Below, piece after piece: positions 17,033 to 26,309 of a DNA stretch of 56,229 bases (position 1 is its first letter; every line of letters begins with the position of its first letter). Source of the DNA: Candidatus Ferrigenium bremense. GTDB lineage: Bacteria; Pseudomonadota; Gammaproteobacteria; Burkholderiales; Gallionellaceae. The notes under the pieces are model-generated. The model made no database searches. It worked only from the letters and a program-made list of their open reading frames with translations, and had not been told where the DNA came from. The stretch lies in NCBI GenBank assembly GCA_019449635.1, contig JAGRPI010000038.1, positions 1 through 56,229 on the forward strand. Reading direction: 5' to 3'. A program made the translations under genes and the position numbers.

Positions 17033-17506
17033 ATGAAATTAAAAAATTTCTTTGGATCAATAGTTGTCGCCCTGCTGCTGGCCGGATGCGCCAGCGATCA
17101 ACAGCGCGGGGTCGGCAACGACAGTAACGTCAGCAGTGTCGCCACCATCAAACTGGGCGTAGTCGAAAGCGTCAAGCCGATCGAGATGGACGCCAGTTCC
17201 GACGGCGGCTCTTCCGTCGGCGGTATCTTCGGCCAGGTCGGCGGCGCCAATACCGGCGGCGGGCGCGGCGCAGTGGTCGGCACGGTGCTCGGCGGCGTGC
17301 TTGGCGGCACGCTCGGCCAGCAGGCGGGTATCGCCACCAAACCCGGCCTGGAGATCTGGGTCAAGCTGGACGGCGAGGAAGGCAAGAGCGCCTACGTGAC
17401 GCAGCCCGGCAAGCCGGATGCGTTCAAGGTCGGCGACCGCGTGCGCGTGGTGCGCAAAAAAGGCGAAACCCGCGTCGAGCCGGACATCGGCAGTACGGCA
17501 AAATGA
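17033..17506 (+). CDS. SlyB-like glycine-zipper lipoprotein (second copy)
   Basis: A 157-residue product starting MKLKNFFGSIVVALLLAGC, a lipoprotein signal with lipobox LAGC. Then come LGVVESVKPIEMD, a glycine-rich zipper (GGGRGAVVGTVLGGVLGG) and a C-terminal FKVGDRVRVVRKKGETRV segment. It is a diverged paralogue of 9559-10014. An in-frame upstream extension to 16898 is repeat-derived and was rejected. It is probably an outer-membrane structural lipoprotein. Confidence 0.85.
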   Translation: MKLKNFFGSIVVALLLAGCASDQQRGVGNDSNVSSVATIKLGVVESVKPIEMDASSDGGSSVGGIFGQVGGANTGGGRGAVVGTVLGGVLGGTLGQQAGIATKPGLEIWVKLDGEEGKSAYVTQPGKPDAFKVGDRVRVVRKKGETRVEPDIGSTAK

Positions 17507-17513
17507 TCTGACC

Positions 17514-17957
17514 ATGAACCTGACCATCCCGCGCATGACTGTCATCACGCTGGGCGTGGCCGACCTGGCGCGCGCCACCGCCTTCTACCGCGATATCTTC
17601 TCTACCCCGCCCATCACGCAATACGAGGGCGTCACCTTCATCCCGCTGCCCGGCGTGTGGCTCTCGCTCTATCCGCTGGAGAAACTCGCCGAGGACATCG
17701 CGGAGGATGTCAGACTGCCCGCACCGGATGTTTTTCGCGGCTTCTCCCTCGCCTACAACGCGCGCAGCAAGGACGAGATCACCAGCATCTTCGCCCGCGC
17801 CGCCGATGCGGGCGCACATATCGCCAAAGCGCCGCAGGCCACCTCCTGGGGCGGCTACAGCGGCTACTTCACCGACCCGGACGGACACTACTGGGAGATA
17901 GCCTGGGGGCCGATGTTCGAGTTCACCGAACATGGCGACCTGCGATTCAAGGCGTAA
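17514..17957 (+). CDS. VOC-family (glyoxalase/bleomycin-resistance fold) protein
   Basis: A 147-residue single-copy VOC protein. TVITLGVADLARATAFYRDI opens the first beta-alpha-beta-beta-beta unit and FTDPDGHYWEIAWGP closes the second, with the usual metal-ligand Glu in the last motif. The family includes dioxygenases, isomerases and antibiotic-binding proteins, so the function is unassigned. It starts 7 bp after the lipoprotein stop and may share its transcript. Confidence 0.85.
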   Translation: MNLTIPRMTVITLGVADLARATAFYRDIFSTPPITQYEGVTFIPLPGVWLSLYPLEKLAEDIAEDVRLPAPDVFRGFSLAYNARSKDEITSIFARAADAGAHIAKAPQATSWGGYSGYFTDPDGHYWEIAWGPMFEFTEHGDLRFKA

Positions 17958-17966
17958 CTTTGTACT

Positions 17967-17992
17967 GTCATTTCCGCGCAGGCGGGAATGAC
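17967..17992. repeat. dRS3-like repeat, single copy
   Basis: GTCATTTCCGCGCAGGCGGG followed by AATGAC matches one arm of the element at 184-210 with one change. It lies between the VOC gene and the fructosamine-kinase remnant. Confidence 0.7.
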
Positions 17993-18056
17993 GAAACTCC
18001 TCGATCACGCCCCATAAACAAAGAATTCCTCACACACCTCTGCACAGTCATTCACG

Positions 18057-18566
18057 ATGCGACGCATCGCCCGTTCGAGGTGCGCGACGCACACCCTGCG
18101 CGTGCCGCAACCCATCGCGCACGGCAGCGCAAACGCTCACAGCTTTATCGTGCTGGAATATCTGGAGTTGAATCCGCGCGGCAATGCCGCCCTGCTCGGC
18201 GAACGGCTCGCAGCGCTGCATCATTGCACCGGAAAGAATTTTGGCTTCGCGCAGGACAACTTCATCGGCACGACACCGCAGCCGAACGGCTGGAAAGATG
18301 ACTGGATGGATTTCTGGCGCGAGCATCGCCTCGGTTTCCAGTTGCGCCTCGCGGCGCAGTATGGCGGCAGGCTGCAGATGCTCGGCAAGAAACTGCTGGA
18401 CGCGCTGCCCGCCTTCTTCTCCGGCTACACGCCGGTCGTCTTCGACCCCGCGCCCTATTACGGCGACCGCGAATGCGACCTCGCGATGACCGAGCTGTTC
18501 GGCGGGGGATATGCAAGGCAGGCGGAGGGGATGATGATGCAGCGGCTACTTATAAAAAGTATGTAG
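18057..18566 (+). pseudogene. Fructosamine kinase remnant with in-frame deletions
   Basis: The 169-residue frame matches the fructosamine-3-kinase family (YniA-like), which phosphorylates glycated amines so they fall off proteins. SFIVLEYLELNPRG, ALHHCTGKNFGFAQDN and FDPAPYYGDRECDLAMTEL are recognisable. Essential parts are missing: about 70 N-terminal residues with the glycine loop and ATP-binding Lys, the HGDLW catalytic loop (FFSGYTP runs straight into VVFDP), and the helix between AMTELFGG and FGGGYARQAE, as if two LFGG sites had recombined. The stop codon (18564-18566) lies in a repeat. Remaining codons are open, so decay may be recent, but catalysis is very unlikely. Confidence 0.82.
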
Positions 18567-18639
18567 GGTGCAATAAGCGTAGCGCATTGCACCGGATGGT
18601 TGTCATACGGCGCAATGCCCTTTGGTTATTGCGCCCTAC
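18563..18639. repeat. Palindromic repeat, family E (GTAGGGTGCAATAAGCG)
   Basis: GTAGGGTGCAATAAGCGTAG at the left is answered by GGTTATTGCGCCCTAC at the right. The left end supplies the stop codon of the fructosamine-kinase remnant. A related element lies at 45827-45960. Confidence 0.75.
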
Positions 18640-18727
18640 GCTGGCTGTTCTGGACACGGCATACTCTTCAAGCGAAATACGTAAGCACAAATCTATACAT
18701 ACGGGACTGTCCGGTCAATCGGACACA

Positions 18728-19549
18728 TCACCAATGCTTTGCCACCGGGTTGTTGCAGGCCGCCTGGAACAGCTGGCGGTCGTCCAGCCGGACGGCGCTC
18801 ATCGGGCCGCCCCACAGGCAGCCGGTGTCGAGCGCGATGACATCTTTGCGGAGCAGCAGGCCGAGCGCCGACCAGTGGCCGAAGATGACGGTGGCGTCGC
18901 GGCTCTTGCGTCCCGGCACGTCGTACCACGGCAGGTAGCCTGCCGGGATGTTCTCCACCTCGCCCTTGAACTTGAATTCCATCTCGCCCGCCGTCGTGCA
19001 GATGCGCATGCGGGTGAAGGCGTTGACGATGACGCGCAGGCGCTTGTGGCCGGTAAGGCTGTCGTCCCAGTTGTGCGGGGCGTTGCCGTACATGCGCGCG
19101 AGGAATGTCGCGTAATCGTCGGCGCGCAGCGCGGCTTCGACTTCGCGCGCCAGGCTTGCTGCCTGCGCCACGCTCCATTGCGGCAGCAGCCCGGCATGGA
19201 CCAGCACGTAGCCGTTCTGCGCATGCAGCAGGCGCTGGTTGCGCAGCCAGTGCAGCAGTTCGTCGCGGTCCGGCGCGGCGAGAATCGCGTCCAGCGTATC
19301 GGTGCGATGCAGCTCCCCGACGCCTTCCGCGACGGCGAGCAGGTGCAGGTCGTGGTTGCCGAGCACGGTGATCGCGCTGTCGCCGAGCGACTTGGCCAGC
19401 CGCAGCACTTCCAGGGAGCCCGGCCCGCGGTTCACCAGGTCGCCGACCAGCCAGAGCTTATCCGCTGCCGCATCGAAACGGATATCCTCCAGAAGCTTTG
19501 CCAGCTCGGCATAGCAGCCCTGCACATCGCCCACCGCATAGATCGCCAT
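18728..19549 (-). CDS. apaH: Symmetrical bis(5'-nucleosyl)-tetraphosphatase
   Basis: Cleaves Ap4A to two ADP and, in E. coli, removes Np4 caps from RNA. The 273-residue protein has the metallophosphatase motifs in order: GDVQGCY at residue 7, GDLVNRGP at about 36, GNHD at about 64, and later VHAGLLPQW and FGHWSALGL. Length and motifs match proteobacterial ApaH. It is convergent with the fructosamine-kinase remnant and divergent from the MBOAT gene. Confidence 0.97.
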   Translation of the reverse strand: MAIYAVGDVQGCYAELAKLLEDIRFDAAADKLWLVGDLVNRGPGSLEVLRLAKSLGDSAITVLGNHDLHLLAVAEGVGELHRTDTLDAILAAPDRDELLHWLRNQRLLHAQNGYVLVHAGLLPQWSVAQAASLAREVEAALRADDYATFLARMYGNAPHNWDDSLTGHKRLRVIVNAFTRMRICTTAGEMEFKFKGEVENIPAGYLPWYDVPGRKSRDATVIFGHWSALGLLLRKDVIALDTGCLWGGPMSAVRLDDRQLFQAACNNPVAKHW

Positions 19550-19666
19550 CGCGTTTTTCCGCCGTGTTTACCTGTAAAATAGCGTAACAGATTTTTGTGT
19601 CGCCCTGATGAAATCCATCCCCTTCTTGCCTGCCGTCATTCTCCGCCTGAAAGGCCGCACTGCCTG

Positions 19667-21226
19667 ATGCTGTTCAACTCCTACGGCTTTATTTTTCTGT
19701 ACCTGCCCGCCGTGCTGCTGGGATTCTTCTGGCTGGCGCGGGTCAGCCACGCCTTTGCCGCCGGCTGGCTGGCGCTGGCCTCGCTGTTCTTCTACGGCTA
19801 CTGGAACCCGGCCTATATCGGGCTGCTGCTCGGTTCCATCGTCTGCAACTACGCCTTCGGGCTGTGGATCGCCAAGTCCGGGGTGCGCCATGATGAGCGG
19901 CGCAAGAAGCAGTTGCTGGTCGCCGCCATCTGCGCCAACCTGGCCCTGCTGGCCTACTACAAGTACGCCAACTTCTTCGTCGGCAGCGTCAACAGCGTCG
20001 CGGGCACGCAGTGGAGCCTCGGCGAGATCATCCTGCCGCTGGGCATCTCGTTCTTCACCTTCACGCAGATCGCCTTCCTGGTGGACACCTACCAGGGCAA
20101 GGTGAAGGAATACAACTTCATCCACTACCTGCTGTTCGTCACCTACTTCCCGCACCTGATCGCCGGCCCGATCCTGCACCACAGGGAGATGATGCCGCAG
20201 TTCGCGCATCCTTCCACCTACCGCTTCAACTACGAGAACCTGTCGGTGGGGCTGACCATCTTCTTCATCGGCCTGTTCAAGAAGGTGATCGTGGCCGACG
20301 GCCTTGCGGTCTATGTCGGCCCGGTGTTCGCTGCGCCCGCCGCCGGGGCGCAGCTGAGTTTCATCGACGCATGGGGCGGGGCGCTGTGCTACACGCTGCA
20401 GCTGTATTTCGATTTCTCCGGCTATTCGGACATGGCGATCGGCCTGTCGCGCATGTTCGGCGTGGTGCTGCCGCTGAATTTCCATTCGCCGTACAAGTCG
20501 GTCAACATCATCGAGTTCTGGCGGCGCTGGCACATGACGCTGTCGCGCTTTTTGCGCGACTACCTGTACATCCCGCTGGGCGGCAACCGCCGGGGCAGGC
20601 TGCGCCGCTACCTGAACCTGATGGCCACCATGCTGCTCGGCGGGCTGTGGCACGGCGCGGGCTGGACGTTCGTCGTGTGGGGCGGGCTGCATGGCCTGTA
20701 CCTGGCCGTCAACAACGGCTGGCAGAGCCTGCGCCGGGCATGGGGACAGGATCCTGCTCAGCCGCTGTCGCGCCCGGTGCACGCGCTGGCGGTATTGCTC
20801 ACCTTCCTCGCGGTGGTGGCGGCATGGGTGGTGTTCCGCGCGGACGATCTCGATACCGCCACGGCGCTGCTCGAGGCGATGGCGGGCATGAACGGCTTCG
20901 TCCTGCCGGATGCCTGGCTCGCCAAGTGGGGGAACGCCGGCCAGTGGCTGGTCCGGCAGGGCGTGCCGTTCGGCGCGACCAATAATCTCATCATGGGCGG
21001 GGCGCTCAACTGGATCTGGATCTCGCTGCTGATCGTGTGGCTCGCCCCCAACACCCAACAGATCATGGCCTCCTTCAGGCCCGCACTGGATGTGCCGGCA
21101 GGCGGCAAGGCCAAACGCCTGTTGTGGCGACCGTCGCTGCGCGCCGCGCTCGTCGTTTGGCTGCTCGGCTTCGTCGCGATCATCAACCTGAACAAGCAGT
21201 CGGTGTTCCTCTATTTCCAGTTCTGA
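19667..21226 (+). CDS. MBOAT-family O-acyltransferase (AlgI-like)
   Basis: A 519-residue multi-spanning protein. FNSYGFIFLYLPAV at the start, LPLGISFFTFTQIAFLVD, LQLYFDFSGYSDMAIG, EFWRRWHMTLSRFLRDY and GGLWHGAGW (catalytic His at about 329) are AlgI/PatA signatures. These proteins move acetyl groups across the inner membrane for transfer to a polysaccharide. The next gene, 1 bp on, encodes an SGNH-like partner, so the pair probably O-acetylates a surface glycan. No alginate genes are present. The start at 19667 matches family N-termini. Confidence 0.93.
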   Translation: MLFNSYGFIFLYLPAVLLGFFWLARVSHAFAAGWLALASLFFYGYWNPAYIGLLLGSIVCNYAFGLWIAKSGVRHDERRKKQLLVAAICANLALLAYYKYANFFVGSVNSVAGTQWSLGEIILPLGISFFTFTQIAFLVDTYQGKVKEYNFIHYLLFVTYFPHLIAGPILHHREMMPQFAHPSTYRFNYENLSVGLTIFFIGLFKKVIVADGLAVYVGPVFAAPAAGAQLSFIDAWGGALCYTLQLYFDFSGYSDMAIGLSRMFGVVLPLNFHSPYKSVNIIEFWRRWHMTLSRFLRDYLYIPLGGNRRGRLRRYLNLMATMLLGGLWHGAGWTFVVWGGLHGLYLAVNNGWQSLRRAWGQDPAQPLSRPVHALAVLLTFLAVVAAWVVFRADDLDTATALLEAMAGMNGFVLPDAWLAKWGNAGQWLVRQGVPFGATNNLIMGGALNWIWISLLIVWLAPNTQQIMASFRPALDVPAGGKAKRLLWRPSLRAALVVWLLGFVAIINLNKQSVFLYFQF

Positions 21227-21227
21227 C

Positions 21228-22427
21228 ATGAGCACACCGCACCAACGTTTTTTCCGGATACTGATGGCCTGCTTCGGCGCGACGCTGCTGCCCGTTTTCA
21301 CGCTCAACCTGATCCTGCTCAACGACACACTGGGAAGCAACCGCAAGGCTTTGCTGGCGAGCCAGTGGCAGCAGCGCACCATGGGTGTCACCTATGCGCC
21401 GACATTGAGTGACACGCACCTGTTCAAGACGTTGCGGCTGAACGATCGCCTGGCGGAGATCAATACCCTGGTGTTCGGTTCTTCCACGGCGATGGGCATC
21501 ACCCAGCTGGCATTCCCGGACACGCTGCGCATCTACAACTATGCGCAAAGCGGCCATGCGCTCAGTGCTGCCCTCGACGAGGCGGAATACGTGCAACAGC
21601 ATGCCCCGCAGGTGAAATGGCTGGTCATTCCTCTGGACTGGTCCATCGGCTTCATTTACCAGCACGTCGAGCCGGCTGTCATCGATCTGTCCGCCGCCGC
21701 GGCCATGCAACAGGTCCAGTCTGCCGCCAAGCCGGTTCCCTTGCTGGACAGGATGCGCGACGCGCTCTCCTATCCGCGCATCGTCGGCCTGTTGGAGATT
21801 TTCAAGGTCATCCTGCGCGCCGAAGACAAACCGAAAGCTTTTCGCGGCTATTTCCTGCAAGACGGCAGCGATGATTACCGCTGCGCAGACGGGACGCCCG
21901 GCAAGGATTTCGATACTGTCCATCGCGGCACCTGCACCGGCTTCCGCTTCGACGGCAGTGCCACATTCGCCAACTCATCACGCGTCGGCAATGCACGTTC
22001 GCTGATCCTGTCGGCAACCGCTTCCAGTTCGAAATATCACCAGAACCTGGCGCTGGCCCACGGCATGCCGGACGCATTGCTGTTGCAACGCCTCGCGGCG
22101 CTGGGCGAGCGCGCCAGGCAGCAGGGCGGCGGCGTGCTGCTGTTCATGCCGCCGCTGCTGCCCGGCATGGAAGCGGAATTCCTGCGTCATCCGCAGCTTG
22201 CCGCCGACCTGCAGAACACCAGGCGCACACTCGACGAGTGGGCGCGCAGGCAGCCCCTGACGATACTGGATGCCGGGCAGTCGGAGCGCTACGGCTGCCG
22301 CGCCGATGAATTCATCGACGAGCACCATGCCGTTGCATCCTGCTATGAGAAAATATTCCGCCCGTTCTGGCGCGATGCGCTGCGCCCGGACGGCTCGATC
22401 AACCTGCCCGCCGACGGCTTGCTGTGA
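21228..22427 (+). CDS. SGNH-like acyltransferase partner of the MBOAT protein
   Basis: A 399-residue protein with one N-terminal membrane anchor (about residues 10-30) and a periplasmic domain. TLVFGSSTAMGI (residues 81-92) resembles the GDS nucleophile block with Ser86. DEHH (364-367) gives the D-x-x-H catalytic pair. This is the layout of AlgJ/AlgX or DltD-like partners that take the acyl group from an MBOAT protein. The tight spacing after the MBOAT gene supports a two-part O-acetyltransferase. I do not recognise a named family. Confidence 0.75.
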   Translation: MSTPHQRFFRILMACFGATLLPVFTLNLILLNDTLGSNRKALLASQWQQRTMGVTYAPTLSDTHLFKTLRLNDRLAEINTLVFGSSTAMGITQLAFPDTLRIYNYAQSGHALSAALDEAEYVQQHAPQVKWLVIPLDWSIGFIYQHVEPAVIDLSAAAAMQQVQSAAKPVPLLDRMRDALSYPRIVGLLEIFKVILRAEDKPKAFRGYFLQDGSDDYRCADGTPGKDFDTVHRGTCTGFRFDGSATFANSSRVGNARSLILSATASSSKYHQNLALAHGMPDALLLQRLAALGERARQQGGGVLLFMPPLLPGMEAEFLRHPQLAADLQNTRRTLDEWARRQPLTILDAGQSERYGCRADEFIDEHHAVASCYEKIFRPFWRDALRPDGSINLPADGLL

Positions 22428-22436
22428 GTGCCTGAG

Positions 22437-23837
22437 ATGAACATGCCCGACCCGAGTATCCGCCTGCTGCTGATCGCCGCGGCATTGAGTTTCCTGCCGA
22501 TGCTGAACCTGTACTATGTCGGCGAGGAAGCGATCTTTCCGATCACCTCGATGGAAATGGCGCAGCATGGGGTGTGGCTCAAACAATATCTCTACGGCAG
22601 CGATGTCCAGCATAACCCGCTGTTCAACTGGCTGATCATCCCGCTGGCCAATCTTGCCGGCTGGCCGCATGTGCTGCTGGTCGCGCGCGGCCTGACCGTC
22701 GCCGCCACACTGGCGACCGCCGCCGTGCTGGCCTGGCTGGCCTGGCGGCTGTTCCGCGACCGCCGCTTTGCCGCCTTTGCCGCGCTGGTTCACCTGACCT
22801 TTGCCGACGTGCTGATGTATCGCGGCTGGCTGGCCTACGTCGACCCGCTGTTCGCATTGTTCGTCTTCTCCGCCATCGCCATCCTGTGGGTCGCCTGCGC
22901 CGAGTCGCGCCCCGCCCTGCTGTGGCTTGCCGCCGCCGCCCTGACCTGCGCGCTGCTCAGCAAGGCATTCACCGCTTACGTGTTCTACGGCGCGGCATTC
23001 GTCGCGCTTGCCGGTCACCGGGATTACCGCCGGATGCTGCTCGGCTTCCCGTCGCTGGCGGCGCATGCGGCCATGCTGCTCGCGCCGCTGCTCTGGTTCG
23101 CCGCGATCCCTTCCGGCCACAGCCAGAGCGGGCGCATGTTCGACGAGATACTCGCCAAGCTCGCCTTCCCGGGCATCGGCGACTATCTTGCCAAGCTGCT
23201 GCTGTACCCGCTGGATGTCTGGTCGGGCCTGTTGCCCGCGGGCGCACTTGTGGCCTATTTCGCGCTGCGGCGGCGCGTCGCGCCCGGCGCGGGAAGCCAT
23301 CGCCACTTCCGCACCGCGCTGCTGATCACCGGGTCGAATTTCCTGCCTTACTGGCTGGCCCCGTATAGCGGGGTGCGTTACCTGATCCCGATCTACCCGC
23401 TGTTCGCGCTGATCGCCGCATGGCTGATCTGGCAGGCCGGCGATGCCGCGGTCCGCAGCACGAGGCGCTGGCTGGCCGCGACCATCGCATTCAGCTTCGC
23501 GCTGGGACTGTTCATTTTCCCGTACTACCAGCACAAATTCCGCGGCGAGAATTACGCGCTGGCCGCCGCCGACATCATCTCGATCACCCAGGGACAGCCG
23601 CTCTATGTGACCGACTCGAGCGCATCGGGACTGAATGTGGCGGCCTACATCAACCAGCAGCGCTATCCGCAACAGGCGCTGCAATACCCGCCCGAGAAAC
23701 TGGCCGCCGGGTTCATCATCGCAAGAACTCCCGATTCCCCACCGGCCAAGATCGCGAAGGAATACCGGCTCGGCGGAGACATGCTGTATTTGCTGTGCCG
23801 CGGAGCCGCCTGCGAACCTGGATTGCCTATAAAATGA
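22437..23837 (+). CDS. ArnT/PMT-like (GT83/GT39) polyprenyl-linked sugar transferase
   Basis: A protein of about 466 residues with some 11 membrane helices. YVGEEAIFPITSMEM at the first periplasmic loop holds the acidic residues typical of GT-C enzymes. PLFNWLIIP, RGWLAYVDPLFALF and GVRYLIPIYPLFALI are common in ArnT-like members. It likely transfers a sugar from a polyprenyl phosphate to a lipid or polysaccharide on the periplasmic side; acceptor and donor are unknown. The ATG at 22437 or GTG at 22428 may start it. It follows the acyltransferase pair closely. Confidence 0.8.
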   Translation: MNMPDPSIRLLLIAAALSFLPMLNLYYVGEEAIFPITSMEMAQHGVWLKQYLYGSDVQHNPLFNWLIIPLANLAGWPHVLLVARGLTVAATLATAAVLAWLAWRLFRDRRFAAFAALVHLTFADVLMYRGWLAYVDPLFALFVFSAIAILWVACAESRPALLWLAAAALTCALLSKAFTAYVFYGAAFVALAGHRDYRRMLLGFPSLAAHAAMLLAPLLWFAAIPSGHSQSGRMFDEILAKLAFPGIGDYLAKLLLYPLDVWSGLLPAGALVAYFALRRRVAPGAGSHRHFRTALLITGSNFLPYWLAPYSGVRYLIPIYPLFALIAAWLIWQAGDAAVRSTRRWLAATIAFSFALGLFIFPYYQHKFRGENYALAAADIISITQGQPLYVTDSSASGLNVAAYINQQRYPQQALQYPPEKLAAGFIIARTPDSPPAKIAKEYRLGGDMLYLLCRGAACEPGLPIK

Positions 23838-23861
23838 CGTATCGAATCCTGCATTGCCACA

Positions 23862-24992
23862 ATGAAACCTATCCCGTTCAATAAGCCGTTCATCATTGGC
23901 CGCGAGTTATCGCTGATCGCCGATGCCGTGGCACAAGGGCATCTTTCCGGCGACGGTGCTTACACCAGACTGTGCCACCGCTGGTTCGAGGAAAAGCTCG
24001 GCTGCCGCAAGGCGCTGCTCACCCATTCCTGTACCGGCGCGCTGGAAATGGCCGCAATATTGTGCGACATCCAGCCCGGCGACGAAGTCATTCTGCCCTC
24101 CTACACTTTCGTTTCCACCGCCAATGCCTTCGTGCTGCGCGGCGCCGTGCCGGTGTTCGTGGATATCCGTCCGGATACGCTGAATATCGATGAAAGCCTG
24201 ATCGAAGCGGCCATCACCGCAAAAACCAAGGCGATCGTGCCGGTGCATTACGCAGGCGTGCCATGCGAAATGCAGCGCATCATGGCGATTGCCGCCCAGC
24301 ACGACCTGCTGGTCGTCGAAGATGCCGCGCAGGCATTGCTCTCGACCTACCAAGGCCAGGCACTGGGCAGCATCGGCCATTTTGGCTGCCTGAGTTTCCA
24401 TGAGACCAAGAACATCATCAGCGGCGAAGGCGGTGCGTTACTGATAAACGATGCGCGCTTTGCCGAGCGCGCCGAGATCATCCGCGAAAAGGGCACCAAC
24501 CGCAGCCAGTTTTTCCGTGGCGAGGTGGATAAATACACCTGGGTGGATATCGGTTCATCCTACCTGCCCAGCGAACTGGTCAGCGCCTTCCTCTATGCGC
24601 AACTGGAACACGCCGATGAGATCGTCGCCAAGCGGCGCAGCCTATGCACCGCATACGCCACACGGCTCGCCGGGCTGCAACAGGCCGGACACTTCCGCAT
24701 GGCGGCTTTCGATGAAGACAGCAACGGTCATTTGTTCTACATCCTGCTTGACAGCCTTGATACGCGCAGCAGGCTGATCGCTTACCTCAAGAAACAGGAT
24801 ATACATCCGGTGTTCCACTATGTCCCGCTGCATTCCTCTCCGGCGGGGCGCCGCTACGGGCGTGAGGGCAGCGCCATGCATGTGACCAATGACCTGAGCG
24901 AGCGCCTGTTGCGCCTGCCGCTGTTCTATGAAATGAGCGAAGACGAAATTGCACGCGTCTGTATCGCCATCGGCGAATTCTTCGCCGGCTGA
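23862..24992 (+). CDS. wecE: dTDP-4-amino-4,6-dideoxygalactose transaminase
   Basis: The PLP enzyme of the Fuc4NAc branch converts dTDP-4-keto-6-deoxyglucose to dTDP-Fuc4N. The 376-residue protein closely tracks E. coli WecE: PSYTFVSTANAFVLRG, RPDTLNIDESLIEAAIT, VPVHYAGVPCEM, and SFHETKN with the PLP lysine at 183, then EIIREKGTNRSQFFRG. A WecD-like N-acetyltransferase is encoded on the opposite strand at 26310-26984, completing the pathway to dTDP-Fuc4NAc. rmlA and rmlB are not in the window. Confidence 0.93.
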   Translation: MKPIPFNKPFIIGRELSLIADAVAQGHLSGDGAYTRLCHRWFEEKLGCRKALLTHSCTGALEMAAILCDIQPGDEVILPSYTFVSTANAFVLRGAVPVFVDIRPDTLNIDESLIEAAITAKTKAIVPVHYAGVPCEMQRIMAIAAQHDLLVVEDAAQALLSTYQGQALGSIGHFGCLSFHETKNIISGEGGALLINDARFAERAEIIREKGTNRSQFFRGEVDKYTWVDIGSSYLPSELVSAFLYAQLEHADEIVAKRRSLCTAYATRLAGLQQAGHFRMAAFDEDSNGHLFYILLDSLDTRSRLIAYLKKQDIHPVFHYVPLHSSPAGRRYGREGSAMHVTNDLSERLLRLPLFYEMSEDEIARVCIAIGEFFAG

Positions 24993-25009
24993 GTCCCTGT
25001 CAGTCCGAC

Positions 25010-25885
25010 ATGAAGATCTGCGCCGCATGCAACGTACGCTTTGACAGCAGCGGTTGGGTTTGTCCGACATGCGGGCATGCGCCACCCGAAATGAATGGAT
25101 TCCCCGCGCTGGCGGCAGAATCGGCGAATTCCGGAGAAGGATTCCACCCGGACTATTTCGAGCAGCTTGCCGGCCTGGAAACCGGCAATTTCTGGTTCCA
25201 ATCCCGCAACGCCTTGATCCTGCTGCTGCTCAAAAAACATGCGCCGGCTCCGGCGTCATTCATGGAAATAGGTTGCGGCACCGGCTTTGTGCTTTCAGGC
25301 ATAGCCTCCGCCTTCCCCTCTGCCGCTTTGGCAGGCGCCGAGATTTACAGTGCCGGCCTCGAATATGCCGCGCGCCGGGTGCCCGGCGCGCAATTCATGC
25401 AAATGGATGCGCGCAACATTCCCTTTGAATCGCATTTCGATGCACTCGGCGCATTCGATGTGCTGGAGCATATCGAGGAGGACACGGTCGCACTCTGGCA
25501 GATGTTTGCAGCCCTCAAGCCGGGCGGCATCCTGCTACTCACTGTTCCGCAACATCCCCGTCTCTGGAGCAGCCAGGACGAAAGGGCCTGCCATGTGCGC
25601 CGCTATACTGCGACGGAGTTGAAGCAGAAGGTAGCAAGTGCGGGTTTTGAGATCGTGGACAACGGTTCTTTCGTCGCGCTGCTGTTGCCGGTGATGTGGC
25701 TGTCGCGGCGTTTCGGCAAAACCGGCAAGGAAAGCCATCAAGACCCGATGGCGGAACTTCGGATCGGCAGGATCGCAAATCTCATCCTGAGCGCGATCAT
25801 GTCGGTGGAACTGTTGCTCACGCGCGTGGGTGTACGTTTCGCCGTGGGCGGCTCATTGTTTCTCGTGGCCAGAAAGCGTGCCTGA
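25010..25885 (+). CDS. SAM-dependent methyltransferase with an N-terminal zinc ribbon
   Basis: A 291-residue protein. Residues 4-21 contain CAAC and CPTC, a likely zinc ribbon. Residues about 85-190 form a class I methyltransferase domain with FMEIGCGTGFV (SAM loop), DVLEHIEED and LKPGGILLLTVPQHP. The C-terminal part has two hydrophobic stretches and may touch the membrane. It follows wecE by 17 bp and probably methylates a sugar of the same polysaccharide, though no substrate can be read. It resembles in layout the methyltransferase at 27937-28797. Confidence 0.82.
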   Translation: MKICAACNVRFDSSGWVCPTCGHAPPEMNGFPALAAESANSGEGFHPDYFEQLAGLETGNFWFQSRNALILLLLKKHAPAPASFMEIGCGTGFVLSGIASAFPSAALAGAEIYSAGLEYAARRVPGAQFMQMDARNIPFESHFDALGAFDVLEHIEEDTVALWQMFAALKPGGILLLTVPQHPRLWSSQDERACHVRRYTATELKQKVASAGFEIVDNGSFVALLLPVMWLSRRFGKTGKESHQDPMAELRIGRIANLILSAIMSVELLLTRVGVRFAVGGSLFLVARKRA

Positions 25886-25909
25886 TCGTCCCGGCTCAGT
25901 GCACAACAT

Positions 25910-26299
25910 TCATTCTTTTTCAGCGTGCGATTTTTTTTCGTTGAAGACGAAATATTTGAATACGACGAAGAGAAAACCGGCAACGATGATTATCGCCGCT
26001 GCCTGCACCCATTGATGCGCATACCCCAAACGGTCAACAAAGGTATACAGGATCAGCAGATTTATCAGGTAGCCGCACAGATGCGCCAGCACATAGCGCA
26101 GCGCTGCTCTGGAGGGGTCGCCGCGGTGAGCGAATGTCCATTTCCGGTTGCCGACAAAACCGATGGATGTGCCGGCGATATACAGCAGGGTCATCGCCGA
26201 TTTCGCTTCCATGCCGAGATAGGTGATCAGCAGGTAAACAAGATATATGGCTGCATTGATTGCCACCCCTACCAGGCCATACCGGATCAGCTGCAGCAT
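25910..26299 (-). CDS. GtrA-family membrane protein
   Basis: A 129-residue protein with four membrane helices starting MLQLIRYGLVGVAINAAIY. GFVGNRKWTFAHRG and AIIIVAGFLFVVFKYFVF are GtrA signatures. GtrA-like proteins help flip or present undecaprenyl-phosphate-linked sugars made by GtrB-like glycosyltransferases; such an enzyme is encoded at 26977-27915 in the same operon. I chose the ATG at 26299 because the upstream part of the frame has no GtrA similarity. It is the last gene of the minus-strand operon. Confidence 0.85.
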   Translation of the reverse strand: MLQLIRYGLVGVAINAAIYLVYLLITYLGMEAKSAMTLLYIAGTSIGFVGNRKWTFAHRGDPSRAALRYVLAHLCGYLINLLILYTFVDRLGYAHQWVQAAAIIIVAGFLFVVFKYFVFNEKKSHAEKE

Positions 26300-26309
26300 A
26301 GGAAATGAT

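Noticed and set aside
19568-21391. 607-codon minus-strand frame over the MBOAT gene
   Set aside because: Composition typical of antisense GC-rich DNA; MBOAT signatures on the plus strand are unambiguous.
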